13,227 bases of DNA from Candidatus Poribacteria bacterium (lineage in GTDB: Bacteria > Poribacteria > WGA-4E > WGA-3G), in NCBI GenBank assembly GCA_028824575.1, contig JAPPDN010000917.1, positions 1 through 13,227 on the forward strand. Reading direction: 5' to 3'. Made by a program: the position numbers and the translations under genes. Of the stretch, positions 1 through 7,448 are shown one piece after another. How positions within the stretch are numbered: position 1 is the first letter of the stretch; every line of letters begins with the position of its first letter. The notes below the pieces were generated by a model. That model searched no databases. It saw nothing but the letters and a program-made list of their open reading frames with translations, and was not told the DNA's origin.

Positions 1-178
1 CGCTACCGATGACATGCCGCTTCTTCGCACCGTCAATATAGGCAACAAGCGCATCCGTCCGGTTGTTCATCCGCACTTCACTGATACCAGTCAAGCCTTC
101 ATCGGTTTCAACTTTGACGAAAGTTAAATTCCGCCAACTGGTCCCCATGACCAAAGTTTTAACATCTGTAATCTTCAT
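1..178 (-). CDS. Enolase-superfamily (mandelate racemase/muconate lactonizing) enzyme, N-terminal fragment
   Basis: Only the first 59 codons are in the window; the gene runs off the left edge. The protein begins MKITDVKTLVMGTSWRNLTF and continues with VKVETDEGLTGISEV. This is the typical N-terminal capping strand pattern of the mandelate racemase/muconate lactonizing subgroup (short strand, 'V.v.TDeGltGigE'). The family abstracts a proton next to a carboxylate using Mg2+; members often dehydrate acid sugars. The catalytic barrel and metal ligands lie outside the window, so the substrate cannot be named. The gene follows a sulfatase on the same strand by 104 bp, so the two may be co-transcribed in sugar breakdown. 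There is no signal peptide, so it is presumably cytoplasmic. The Shine-Dalgarno is weak: only an A-rich AAAAG abuts the ATG. Family membership is fairly safe; the exact activity is open. Confidence 0.8.
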   Translation of the reverse strand, partial: MKITDVKTLVMGTSWRNLTFVKVETDEGLTGISEVRMNNRTDALVAYIDGAKKRHVIGS

Positions 179-203
179 CTTTTTAACTGTGGGCCTTTCT
201 GCT

Positions 204-230
204 CCGTTTTTCTCCGTTGTCGAAAAACGG
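204..230. repeat. Inverted repeat between sulfatase and enolase-superfamily genes
   Basis: CCGTTTTTC (204-212) and GAAAAACGG (222-230) form a perfect 9-bp stem around a 9-nt loop. On the plus strand the stem is followed by GTTTTT, but no gene reads in that direction here. On the minus strand, the direction of the flanking genes, no T-run follows. It may be a processing or attenuation hairpin in the intergenic RNA, or a plus-strand terminator against antisense transcription. The function is not determined. Confidence 0.4.
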
Positions 231-282
231 GTTTTTGAGCTGAGTCAACGTGTCTTTCAAACAAGCAAGGTAAGCAGACCGT

Positions 283-1647
283 TTAACTTCTCGCTTCTGC
301 TTCAGATACACTGCGCTGTCCGCTCCGTTGTGTAGGTGCCGGTTCGACTGTTGGTGCCTCTTCGCCTACCTCCAACATCCGCCGAATGAGCCGTTCCCGC
401 ATGACCTCCGTAACCGGTTCGTGCGATTGAAGTCCGACGAGATTCCGTAACTCGTATGGATCTGCCTGCAGGTCGTAGAGGTATTGCTCCACATACCGGT
501 CTGACCCTGCATCTTTGCCACCGCTCTTATTTGGGGCATCAACACCGTATTTCCAACGTTGCGTCCGAACAGCACGTCCAACCTGTGCCTCGCTAATTTG
601 GACGAAGACCTCTTCTGGCCAGCCATCCGTTTCGCCGCGTACCAACGGCATGATAGATTTACCTTGCATCTCAGTCGGTACTCCCAAACCTGCTGCATCA
701 AGGAGCGTCGGCGGGAGGTCAACAAGGCTAACCAGTTCTTGAATCTGGCCACCACCGATGAAATCGGCTCCATGAAACGCCGTCGGCACACGAATAGAAC
801 TCTCATGGCATGAGCGTTTATATTCGCCATTACGGGTTTTGAAATGGCACCCATGGTCAGAGGTAAAAAGAATAATCGTGTTATCAAGCAAATGGAGGCT
901 CTTGAGCGCATCTAAAAGTCTCCCGAGTGCTTCGTCCAACCTTTTCACCATACCGTAATAACCGCCTAAATGCTGGTGCGTTGATCCACCGAGCGCGGCG
1001 AGATCCGGTGGTATCCATTTCCCTGTGTATCGTTCCCGATACCCATCCGGCGGCGGATAATCGTCCAGATGATTTTGGTGGTGCGGTTCAATGTATGACG
1101 TAAAGAGGTAAAATGGCTCGGTCTTATGCTGGTCGACGTAGCGTATTACTGCATCGGTGAGCGCGTCCACACGATAGCCGGGGAGATCAACGGGTTTATT
1201 GTCGTTACCGTAAAGTGTTGTCTGATATGCATCGGAGGTGAATTCAAGGACATTCGACGCTAACCAATAATCATACCCACCGCGGTGTTCCGCTGGCACA
1301 GGTCCCGGTCCCGTACCACCGCTATAGAGGTGCCACTTACCGATGTATCCGGTGGCGTAGCCTGCCTCGCCAAAATGGTGTGCAAGCGTCTTGAGGTTCG
1401 GAGACAATGGAATACCGTTTCGGAAACATCCCGTCCGCGTGGCGTATAATCCCGTTTGTAGGCACGAGCGCGCGGGCCCACAGACAGGTTGGCATGTGAA
1501 AGATCGATGGACATGTGTACCGCGCTGTGCCATCCGGTCGAAGTTCGGGGTCAAGTCGAGTGGATTGCCGTGCAAGCTGGATGTATCCCACCGCTGCTGA
1601 TCAGTAAAAAAGACGATGACATTCGGTTGATTTGAATCTTGTGGCAT
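283..1647 (-). CDS. Type I (formylglycine-dependent) sulfatase, cytoplasmic
   Basis: The protein has 454 residues, usual for the family, and hydrolyses a sulfate ester in an alkaline-phosphatase-like fold. The activation motif C-x-P-x-R-x4-T-G is present as CGPARSCLQTG; Cys56 would become formylglycine and Arg60 supports it. Other expected residues: Asp16 in FFTDQQRWD (metal ligand), Lys104 and His106 in GKWHL, His189/190 in EPHHQNH, Asp264-His265 in TSDHG and Lys277 in GEYKRS. The N-terminus goes straight into the core strand, with no signal peptide, so the substrate is probably imported or intracellular. The ATG at 1647 is preceded by GAGAGGA at 10 nt and by a strong promoter. An enolase-superfamily gene follows 104 bp downstream, which suggests a sulfated sugar pathway. 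No sulfatase-maturing enzyme is visible in the window. The TDQQR subgroup includes many carbohydrate sulfatases, but the substrate is unknown. Confidence 0.93.
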   Translation of the reverse strand: MPQDSNQPNVIVFFTDQQRWDTSSLHGNPLDLTPNFDRMAQRGTHVHRSFTCQPVCGPARSCLQTGLYATRTGCFRNGIPLSPNLKTLAHHFGEAGYATGYIGKWHLYSGGTGPGPVPAEHRGGYDYWLASNVLEFTSDAYQTTLYGNDNKPVDLPGYRVDALTDAVIRYVDQHKTEPFYLFTSYIEPHHQNHLDDYPPPDGYRERYTGKWIPPDLAALGGSTHQHLGGYYGMVKRLDEALGRLLDALKSLHLLDNTIILFTSDHGCHFKTRNGEYKRSCHESSIRVPTAFHGADFIGGGQIQELVSLVDLPPTLLDAAGLGVPTEMQGKSIMPLVRGETDGWPEEVFVQISEAQVGRAVRTQRWKYGVDAPNKSGGKDAGSDRYVEQYLYDLQADPYELRNLVGLQSHEPVTEVMRERLIRRMLEVGEEAPTVEPAPTQRSGQRSVSEAEARS

Positions 1648-1657
1648 ATCTCTATTT

Positions 1658-1664
1658 TCCTCTC
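1658..1664 (-). promoter_or_regulatory. Ribosome binding site of the sulfatase
   Basis: The minus strand reads GAGAGGA, 10 nt before the ATG at 1647. It is a good match to the anti-Shine-Dalgarno sequence and supports this start over internal methionines. Confidence 0.6.
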
Positions 1665-1685
1665 TATTCAGATTTGGATGTTCTC

Positions 1686-1714
1686 ATTCTATGGGATCTT
1701 CAGACAGGTGTCAA
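1686..1714 (-). promoter_or_regulatory. Sigma-70-type promoter of the sulfatase gene
   Basis: On the minus strand a perfect -35 box TTGACA (1709-1714) is separated by exactly 17 bp from TAGAAT (1686-1691), five of six matches to the -10 consensus. Transcription would start near 1679, giving a leader of about 32 nt that contains the ribosome binding site. No operator palindrome is evident over the core promoter. Confidence 0.7.
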
Positions 1715-2059
1715 GCAGAAAATTCACGTGAGAAGAATTACGGATAAAAATGTATGGATGACCGTATGTTGGGTAAAGAGGAATGGTCTTTTCAAATTTC
1801 GAGGTTTGGTTTCATTGCATTGTTCGGTAATATTTAGGCTATCAGTAATAAATGTGTTAGAATATCTCACAAATACGATTTTGATAAACGAGGTGCTATC
1901 TCGCGGTCATATACCCTCTTTGTGATATAACTTATAGTTAAATCTCCGAAAGTAATATCAAGCCAATTTGTTATATTTTTTTAAATAATTTAACAACTAT
2001 GTCCTGTTGTGGTTGCATCCAAAAACCTTATTATTGTTGACTCTTCTTAGCTTAAAAAC
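1715..2059. other. Non-coding intergenic stretch, increasingly AT-rich
   Basis: This is the upstream control region shared by two divergent genes. I see no credible coding sequence: the plus-strand frame through 1632-1925 overlaps the sulfatase start and resembles no protein family. The segment from about 1850 onward is very AT-rich. It contains an inverted repeat TTGTTA (1968-1973) / TAACAA (1991-1996) enclosing the perfect palindrome TTAAATAATTTAA (1981-1993), which could be an operator or an easily melted site. No tRNA, small RNA or insertion-sequence end is recognisable. Confidence 0.5.
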
Positions 2060-2088
2060 TTGACTGGAAAAAAAATTTGTGTTAATAT
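2060..2088 (+). promoter_or_regulatory. Sigma-70-type promoter of the helicase-like gene
   Basis: TTGACT (2060-2065) and TAATAT (2083-2088) are separated by 17 bp, and the spacer holds an A8 tract. Each box differs from consensus at one position. Transcription would begin near 2095, leaving a leader of roughly 90 nt before the ATG at 2187 or 165 nt before the alternative ATG at 2262. Such a leader could carry a regulatory fold. Confidence 0.65.
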
Positions 2089-2148
2089 ATATTATTAATT
2101 TTGTTGTGCTATATTATATTATGTTATATTGAACGGAAGGTCCGGAAT

Positions 2149-2162
2149 CTGGCAGAGCCCAG
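2149..2162 (+). promoter_or_regulatory. Small leader hairpin followed by a T-run
   Basis: CTGGC-aga-GCC(C)AG can fold into a 5-bp stem with one bulged C and a three-base loop. It is followed directly by GTTTT and, 10 nt later, by a second T-run. It lies inside the predicted leader of the helicase-like gene. It could be a weak attenuator, but the stem is short and the call is tentative. Confidence 0.2.
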
Positions 2163-2186
2163 GTTTTAATATCTGTATTTTTTCTT

Positions 2187-5100
2187 ATGAGTTTAAAAAA
2201 TATTATTGAACGTTGCCATGAACGGCACGCGAAGCCGTTGCGACAGCGGAAGACGGTGATAATGCCTTCGTTGTACAATACAGGCAGTTATCCCTACCAA
2301 ATCACAGCCTATTGTGCACAGAGGTACCCTGTGCTACTCACTGATTTAGAGCAAGCGAACATCTCATTTATGCCGAACGGGCGCGGCCCTGATAACGATC
2401 GCGGTCCACGGAATTTTGGAGGTAAACGGTTCTCAAGACGCCAAGGGGCACAAAACTGGGGAGTAAGGCGGTGGCACGTATCGTACGGAATTCAAGTATA
2501 TACTGGGGTCCCGTCTGAACAGGATGGCGCACAATGGCACGACCTCAATTTTAAATACGAAGCCTTATGTGCCGCACCAGATGCTGTTATTGCCTGTGTT
2601 GATGCCCTTGTGAATGCAGTACCAAACCCGCTGTTGACGCTCTCAAAGTCTGGGGGATTGCGCTTTTCTTGCAGAGTACCGGAGTACCTTCACCCGAATA
2701 CTGAGAGCGAGAAGCAGTATATCTATAGGCACACCCCGACCCCAGGAAATCCACATCAACGAAACATCTATCTCGAAATTTTGGGGGAAGATGAATATAC
2801 GCGCTGGGATGCACGCTACGAGATACTCCTTGGGAATCTCTTAGATCCGCCTGTAGTTACCAAGGAGGTACTTTTTGCCCCGATTGATGCCCTTCGCGCT
2901 GAACTCCACCAACCCGGGGCTTACAAAATAAAACAGGACCAGGTTGTCGCCAACGCGCCACTATCTCTCGGTTCAAATAACCTTGATCTCGCAAAAGAAG
3001 CGTTTATACAGCGTGATTTTTTTTATGTCCGGCAAGAGAACGGTTGCCATCATTGGAGGCAACTTGATCGTCCTGTTGATGATGAATACGTCCTGCTCTG
3101 GGAGAGCGACAACGTCATTTGGGTTCGCGCCTCTACACCTATTGACGAACTCCCCACGGAAGCCACGCCAATTACAGAGGTCTGGGACGATACTGGCATT
3201 CTACCACCAGCACCTGGTCCCGGAATATTTGTATCCGATGAAATGATCGCCGTGCGGGACGGGAAGCTGAGTCCCTTGGCAGTTAAACGTCCACCTGCCG
3301 TACTACACAAGTCTAAATATACCCAAGAGCCTTATCAAATACCTGAAAGCCATGTTGTCCAAACACAGAATATCTTTGATGGAGCTGCTCGTATTCTTGG
3401 GCTTGTTACCAGAACAGACGGCGGAAACCACGAAGCAGCGTCGTATCTCCTTGATGATCGTGCAACGTGTTTAAATGTGCCAGTTGCCAACTTAGCCGAA
3501 AAAGCAGAGCAGCACTATCAAAGTCGAAACATATCATCATTCACACGCTGGAAGACTCGGATGCATCAATGGGAACAGATAAAAGAAATACCTGCTGACG
3601 TGCGGATGGCAACGCCGTTTCAACGAGGTAATGTTTGTGAGGATCCAGAGCGATGTGAGGCACTTGAGAAAAAGGGAGGAAATCCGAGTGAGAGTCTCTG
3701 CCCACACTGTCCAGTCTATGCCGAGTGCCAACAACGCGGATATTTATCACAACCGGCAGCATTACAACACGCTAAAGCACAGATATTGGCTATTCCCGAA
3801 CTGTTTTTCGATCCACAATACGCTGAGTTGGTTGAAAAAATTTTTAAGCAGGTGGACGAGACAGAGAGACTTGGCATCATCGGCAGAATACAAGCGCATA
3901 AGTTATTCTTTGAATGCAAGATGCCAGAAAAACTGTTGGAGGAGTGGAGTGTCTGCTGGCAGGGGAGTGCCTTAGGAAACTTTGCCAAAGCTTTAAAGCA
4001 TGCAATAGAAATTGCCGATATACCACATGCCGATGCTGTCAAGCGGATCCGAACGGTCATAAAATCTTTTGAATGGCAGGAGGAAGCACTCGTCAGACAG
4101 ATGTGTCAAGTGAATGTACAAGGCAGCGTAGTAGAGCGCAGTACTGTTGATCCTGAAACTGGACAACTATTGGCACGTTTTGCTATTGAGTTTGAGAACG
4201 GTATTTCTGCTTATGTTCCTTTAGATGATAATGCAGCAGATAGACTCAAGATCAAAGGGATACCGTTTTTTCGACTCTCCGGCTTTGCAATCAATGAGGA
4301 CATGAAAATCATGATGTCGATGGTGCAAGCCATCCGTTTGGGGGTCTTAGATGCAAGTACTGTGGAACGTATTCAGGAATTCCCTACAGCCTGTCCGGAT
4401 CCAAACTGGACGTATTGGCATCAACTCAAGCGTTTCTTTGCGCATTACGCGCGGGATGCCGACGCACCAATACGATGGGGCACGGACGTGCTACGGTTCT
4501 GGCTGCCACCTTTGCTCCATCCGAGCATCAAACGTCTTCTACTAATGTCGGTAACCTTCTCCGAGGGGCACATCCGTAGGGCGTTTCCACATGAGGACAT
4601 TAAGGCGTGTCGCTCTGAACCGACATCTTGGATCCCGGGAAATCGAGTCTTTCAGATTCGTACAGGTGTTTATCCGAAGCAAACAATTTTGGGATACAAT
4701 AACAACGCTGATGTTATTGGTATCTCTAAAACAGGACAACGCTTTTTTGCGGGTATCCGCGCAGAAATTGAGAGGGATCCAAGCGTTAAACATGCAATTA
4801 TCACCTATAAGTCGGTGATCTCGCGGTTGGGCGATATCGCAGAAAAAGATAACGTCTCTTTTGTGACCAATTTCGATAATGTGAGGGGACTCAGTGCTGA
4901 TTTTAGAAAAACGCAAGTCATTTGGATAATCGGAACGCCACAATGGCTGCCAAGCCTCATTTGGCGGCGCACGCAAATTTTGTTTGGCGATGACAAGGAA
5001 CCGCTCTCTTATGAGGAAGAAATAGAAACCGGCCGCTATAAAGACGAGCGAATCCAAGATGTTTATGAACAGGGCGTTGTTCGTGTACTCACACGAACTA

Positions 5101-5579
5101 TTCATCGCACGGGATTGGAGCGCTGGGCAGACAAGACCGTTGTACTCATCTCAAGTTTGGCAATGCCTGACATTACCGACAGACCCGAAACGCTCCTTTT
5201 CGACTGGGAAGATTTTGAAATTGCTGGTGGACTTCATGAACTCCCTGAGATGATTGCCACGCGCGAGCGTTTTGAAGCAGAACGTGAGAAGTTAACTGCC
5301 GAATCCAGCAGAGGAGAAGTAGAACGGGTCTTGGGATGCTCCTCAAGACAGGCGAACCGAGTCTTGAGAGAATTTAGAGGTGGAGCTCCATTACGTGTGC
5401 CTTTCCGTAAGCAGATCCTCGTGCTACTTGCTGATGGTGAGAAGAGGACAGCGGAACTCGTTGCAGCTATTGAAGGGCATCCAAAAGCAGTAAAAAATGA
5501 ACTCAAGCGTCTTGTAGATACAGGTGAAATCGTCCGGGTACGGTGGGGGATATACACGCTGCCGAAGCGGGAAACATAG
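2187..5579 (+). CDS. Large XPD/DinG-like SF2 helicase-related protein with Fe-S-type cysteine cluster and C-terminal winged helices; ATPase motifs eroded
   Basis: The protein has 1130 residues and I cannot give it an established gene name. Residues 1-390 are an unassigned N-terminal region; SKSGGLRFSCRVPEYL (153-168) vaguely recalls the 'SGGxH' strand of archaeo-eukaryotic primases, but the histidine is absent. The region from about 400 follows the XPD/DinG helicase order. A motif I-like position reads VTRTDGGNHEAAS (407-419). Cysteines at 484, 490, 505, 508 and 514 (CPHCPVYAEC) match an Fe-S loop placed before motif II. The segment AALQHAKAQILAIPELFFDPQ (524-544) is like the post-cluster stretch of that family. 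RLGIIGRIQAH (561-571) sits where hhDEAH is expected. Motif III-like LLLMSVTFSEGH (784-795), IV-like HAIITYKSVI (869-878) and V-like NFDNVRGLSADF (895-906) follow. Two helix-turn-helix segments close the protein (SSRQANRVL, 1052-1060; 1073-1126). No GxGKT or DEAD/DEAH box exists, so ATPase activity may be lost. The ATG at 2187 lacks a ribosome binding site; ATG 2262 has one. Confidence 0.6.
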   Translation: MSLKNIIERCHERHAKPLRQRKTVIMPSLYNTGSYPYQITAYCAQRYPVLLTDLEQANISFMPNGRGPDNDRGPRNFGGKRFSRRQGAQNWGVRRWHVSYGIQVYTGVPSEQDGAQWHDLNFKYEALCAAPDAVIACVDALVNAVPNPLLTLSKSGGLRFSCRVPEYLHPNTESEKQYIYRHTPTPGNPHQRNIYLEILGEDEYTRWDARYEILLGNLLDPPVVTKEVLFAPIDALRAELHQPGAYKIKQDQVVANAPLSLGSNNLDLAKEAFIQRDFFYVRQENGCHHWRQLDRPVDDEYVLLWESDNVIWVRASTPIDELPTEATPITEVWDDTGILPPAPGPGIFVSDEMIAVRDGKLSPLAVKRPPAVLHKSKYTQEPYQIPESHVVQTQNIFDGAARILGLVTRTDGGNHEAASYLLDDRATCLNVPVANLAEKAEQHYQSRNISSFTRWKTRMHQWEQIKEIPADVRMATPFQRGNVCEDPERCEALEKKGGNPSESLCPHCPVYAECQQRGYLSQPAALQHAKAQILAIPELFFDPQYAELVEKIFKQVDETERLGIIGRIQAHKLFFECKMPEKLLEEWSVCWQGSALGNFAKALKHAIEIADIPHADAVKRIRTVIKSFEWQEEALVRQMCQVNVQGSVVERSTVDPETGQLLARFAIEFENGISAYVPLDDNAADRLKIKGIPFFRLSGFAINEDMKIMMSMVQAIRLGVLDASTVERIQEFPTACPDPNWTYWHQLKRFFAHYARDADAPIRWGTDVLRFWLPPLLHPSIKRLLLMSVTFSEGHIRRAFPHEDIKACRSEPTSWIPGNRVFQIRTGVYPKQTILGYNNNADVIGISKTGQRFFAGIRAEIERDPSVKHAIITYKSVISRLGDIAEKDNVSFVTNFDNVRGLSADFRKTQVIWIIGTPQWLPSLIWRRTQILFGDDKEPLSYEEEIETGRYKDERIQDVYEQGVVRVLTRTIHRTGLERWADKTVVLISSLAMPDITDRPETLLFDWEDFEIAGGLHELPEMIATRERFEAEREKLTAESSRGEVERVLGCSSRQANRVLREFRGGAPLRVPFRKQILVLLADGEKRTAELVAAIEGHPKAVKNELKRLVDTGEIVRVRWGIYTLPKRET
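2248..2252 (+). promoter_or_regulatory. Ribosome binding site suggesting an internal start at 2262
   Basis: GGAAG lies 9 nt before the in-frame ATG at 2262 (Met26, MPSLYNTGSYPYQIT). The ATG at 2187 is preceded only by a T-rich run with no Shine-Dalgarno. The protein may therefore begin at residue 26 and be 1105 residues long. Confidence 0.45.
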
Positions 5580-5608
5580 CCTATATGCCGGTAATACGGA
5601 CAATTTGC

Positions 5609-7435
5609 CTAATTTGAACTGACCTGCTTGTAACCTTTTGGCAACGGTTTTCCAGCGACGAGCGCAGATTTCAGCGGGCGGACATGTCGGCAACTGCCGC
5701 GATGTGTGAAACCGGGGCAGTCGCATGTTACGTCTACACCGACAACCTCCAGCGTGTAGAATTTGCCTTCCTGCGACGAACTCTCAGCGTGATAGACGCT
5801 CCGCTCAGGACCAGCAAGGACTTGTGCTAAGGTACGGATGGCTTCTTCGGAATACGGACGTAGCTGCGCACGCGTTGCTTTACGGAGATGTGAAGCATTT
5901 TCTTCAAGGTAGGTCTCCCCCGCTTTCTGAAGCACATCGTGCAGTTCAGATGCTTTAAGTTCACTGGTTTGAACAGACAACGCATTCATCATTCGCTTGA
6001 GTTCGCTAAGGACATCTAACTGGAGGGCAACCTCTCCATCTGGTATCAAAATTGATCCCTCAACAATGGAATCCATCAATGCTGCTTTTGTTTCTAATAC
6101 CGTCTTGACAAATGAATCAACAGTACCAGTCGCAATCATATAGGTGACATTGACGGTACCTGTCTGACCGATGCGATAAGCGCGATCTTCTGCCTGCCAA
6201 TGATTAGCAGGCACCCAATCTAAGTCATTAAAAACGATCTGACGCGCCGCGGTGAGATTTATACCAACGCCTGCTATGTGCATGTTGGCTATGAAAAGTT
6301 TGGTATCGTCATCGTTTTGGAAGCGGTCAACCCTGTTTTGTCTCTCATGGACAGGAACTTCACCGGAAACATAGACCGCTCGGTCCTTGAAGTGCCTTTG
6401 GAAACGCTGCATCGTATTGAGGAAGGATGTAAAAATAATGACCTTTTCACCCTGTTCCAGCGCATTTTCCACGAATTTAATGGTGTGACGGCATTTGACA
6501 AAGGCAATTGCTCGGCGCACTTGGGTTAGCCTACCCATGCCAGTTCCTAAATCCGTAGTATCTATTGAATCGTCTAATTCATTGCGATGTTCTGATGATA
6601 AACCAACGGATGCTGGTATTCCATCAATGGCTTCAGGGGTGTCAAATTTTGATATGAATTCTTGTGCCAGCCGATTAAAGTGCTGGATGGCGTAAGGGTG
6701 CAGCTCAATGTCCATCCAGGTTCGCACCTTCGGTGGAAGGTCTAATACCTCATCTTTTGTGCGGCGCAGCATGACACCGTGGAGTTGCACAGTCAATTCC
6801 TCAAGGTTGCTCGCACCATCTGCTACTAATCCGAAGTCTCCTTGATAAGCCTCACAATAACGTTTCGCAAAACTGAGGAAACTCTTTCCGAGTGGGTGAT
6901 CCAGAATCTGCAACAGCGGAAAAAGGTCGCGCGGACGGCTTGTCATTGGCGTACCGGTTAACGCATGGACGACAAGGTCACGTTTGATCTCCTTAACCAG
7001 TTTGGATGCGTTTTGACTCCGCTGACTCTGATAATTTTTTAGGTAATGTGCTTCGTCAAAAACAACACCTTTCCAGTCAAACGCAAGGAGTTTATCAAGG
7101 TTCTTACCGAGGATTTCATAGTTAACAATAATCCAACCACAATAATTTATAGACGGGAGCGGTCCGGGACCAACAATGGTGGGTTCGACATCCGGGAAAA
7201 CGATTTTGATTTCACGTGCCCAGTTGCGTTTAATAGAGGCGGGACAGATCACAAGATAAGGACCTTCTCCTTCCGCCTCGACCATAGCGAGCACCGACTG
7301 ACGCGTTTTACCGAGTCCCATATCATCAGCAAGGAGTGCGCGACGGCGACCGAGCAGAAAAGCGATCCCTTCTATTTGGTGCGGATATAAACCTTCGGAA
7401 ATTTCTTCAGCACGCGTGAGACTGTCTTGCTGCAT
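5609..7435 (-). CDS. SNF2-family DNA translocase ATPase with C-terminal SWIM zinc finger
   Basis: The protein has 608 residues with a complete Swi2/Snf2 helicase core. Motif I is DDMGLGKT (37-44, Lys43), motif II DEAH (127-130), motif III ALTGTPM (158-164), motif IV VIIFTSF (332-338), motif V AGVGINLTAA (388-397) and motif VI QAEDRAYRIGQ (414-424). The 'DMGLGKT ... DRAYRIGQ' signature is diagnostic of SNF2 translocases, which use ATP to move along double-stranded DNA without full unwinding. The C-terminus carries C571-x-C573 ... C582-x-H584, a SWIM zinc finger expected to bind DNA or protein. The closest domain set I know is the SMARCAL1-like or bacterial SNF2/SWIM group, in which I recall SWIM mostly at the N-terminus, so its position here is notable. 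AAGGGGA at 6 nt supports the start; it overlaps the vWA stop codon, so translation is probably coupled. The gene ends 29 bp from the oncoming helicase-like gene. Confidence 0.93.
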   Translation of the reverse strand: MQQDSLTRAEEISEGLYPHQIEGIAFLLGRRRALLADDMGLGKTRQSVLAMVEAEGEGPYLVICPASIKRNWAREIKIVFPDVEPTIVGPGPLPSINYCGWIIVNYEILGKNLDKLLAFDWKGVVFDEAHYLKNYQSQRSQNASKLVKEIKRDLVVHALTGTPMTSRPRDLFPLLQILDHPLGKSFLSFAKRYCEAYQGDFGLVADGASNLEELTVQLHGVMLRRTKDEVLDLPPKVRTWMDIELHPYAIQHFNRLAQEFISKFDTPEAIDGIPASVGLSSEHRNELDDSIDTTDLGTGMGRLTQVRRAIAFVKCRHTIKFVENALEQGEKVIIFTSFLNTMQRFQRHFKDRAVYVSGEVPVHERQNRVDRFQNDDDTKLFIANMHIAGVGINLTAARQIVFNDLDWVPANHWQAEDRAYRIGQTGTVNVTYMIATGTVDSFVKTVLETKAALMDSIVEGSILIPDGEVALQLDVLSELKRMMNALSVQTSELKASELHDVLQKAGETYLEENASHLRKATRAQLRPYSEEAIRTLAQVLAGPERSVYHAESSSQEGKFYTLEVVGVDVTCDCPGFTHRGSCRHVRPLKSALVAGKPLPKGYKQVSSN

Positions 7436-7441
7436 GCAGTG

Positions 7442-7448
7442 TCCCCTT
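7442..7448 (-). promoter_or_regulatory. Ribosome binding site of the SNF2 gene overlapping the vWA stop
   Basis: The minus strand reads AAGGGGA, 6 nt before the ATG at 7435. Its first two bases are the last two of the vWA TAA stop (7447-7449). This arrangement usually couples translation of the two genes. Confidence 0.6.

Noticed and set aside
204..230. Rho-independent terminator of the sulfatase
   Set aside because: The T-run is on the plus-strand side, opposite to the direction of the flanking genes.
366..911. Minus-strand 181-codon open frame inside the sulfatase
   Set aside because: It is a shifted frame of a gene whose own frame carries all sulfatase motifs.
1632..1925. Plus-strand 97-codon open frame over the sulfatase start and intergenic region
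   Set aside because: It covers the sulfatase start and promoter on the other strand, has no ribosome binding site and resembles no family.
2187..3360. Firm assignment of the N-terminal region as an archaeo-eukaryotic primase
   Set aside because: The SGG strand lacks the histidine, and no clear hhDhD acidic pair is visible; only a weak resemblance remains.
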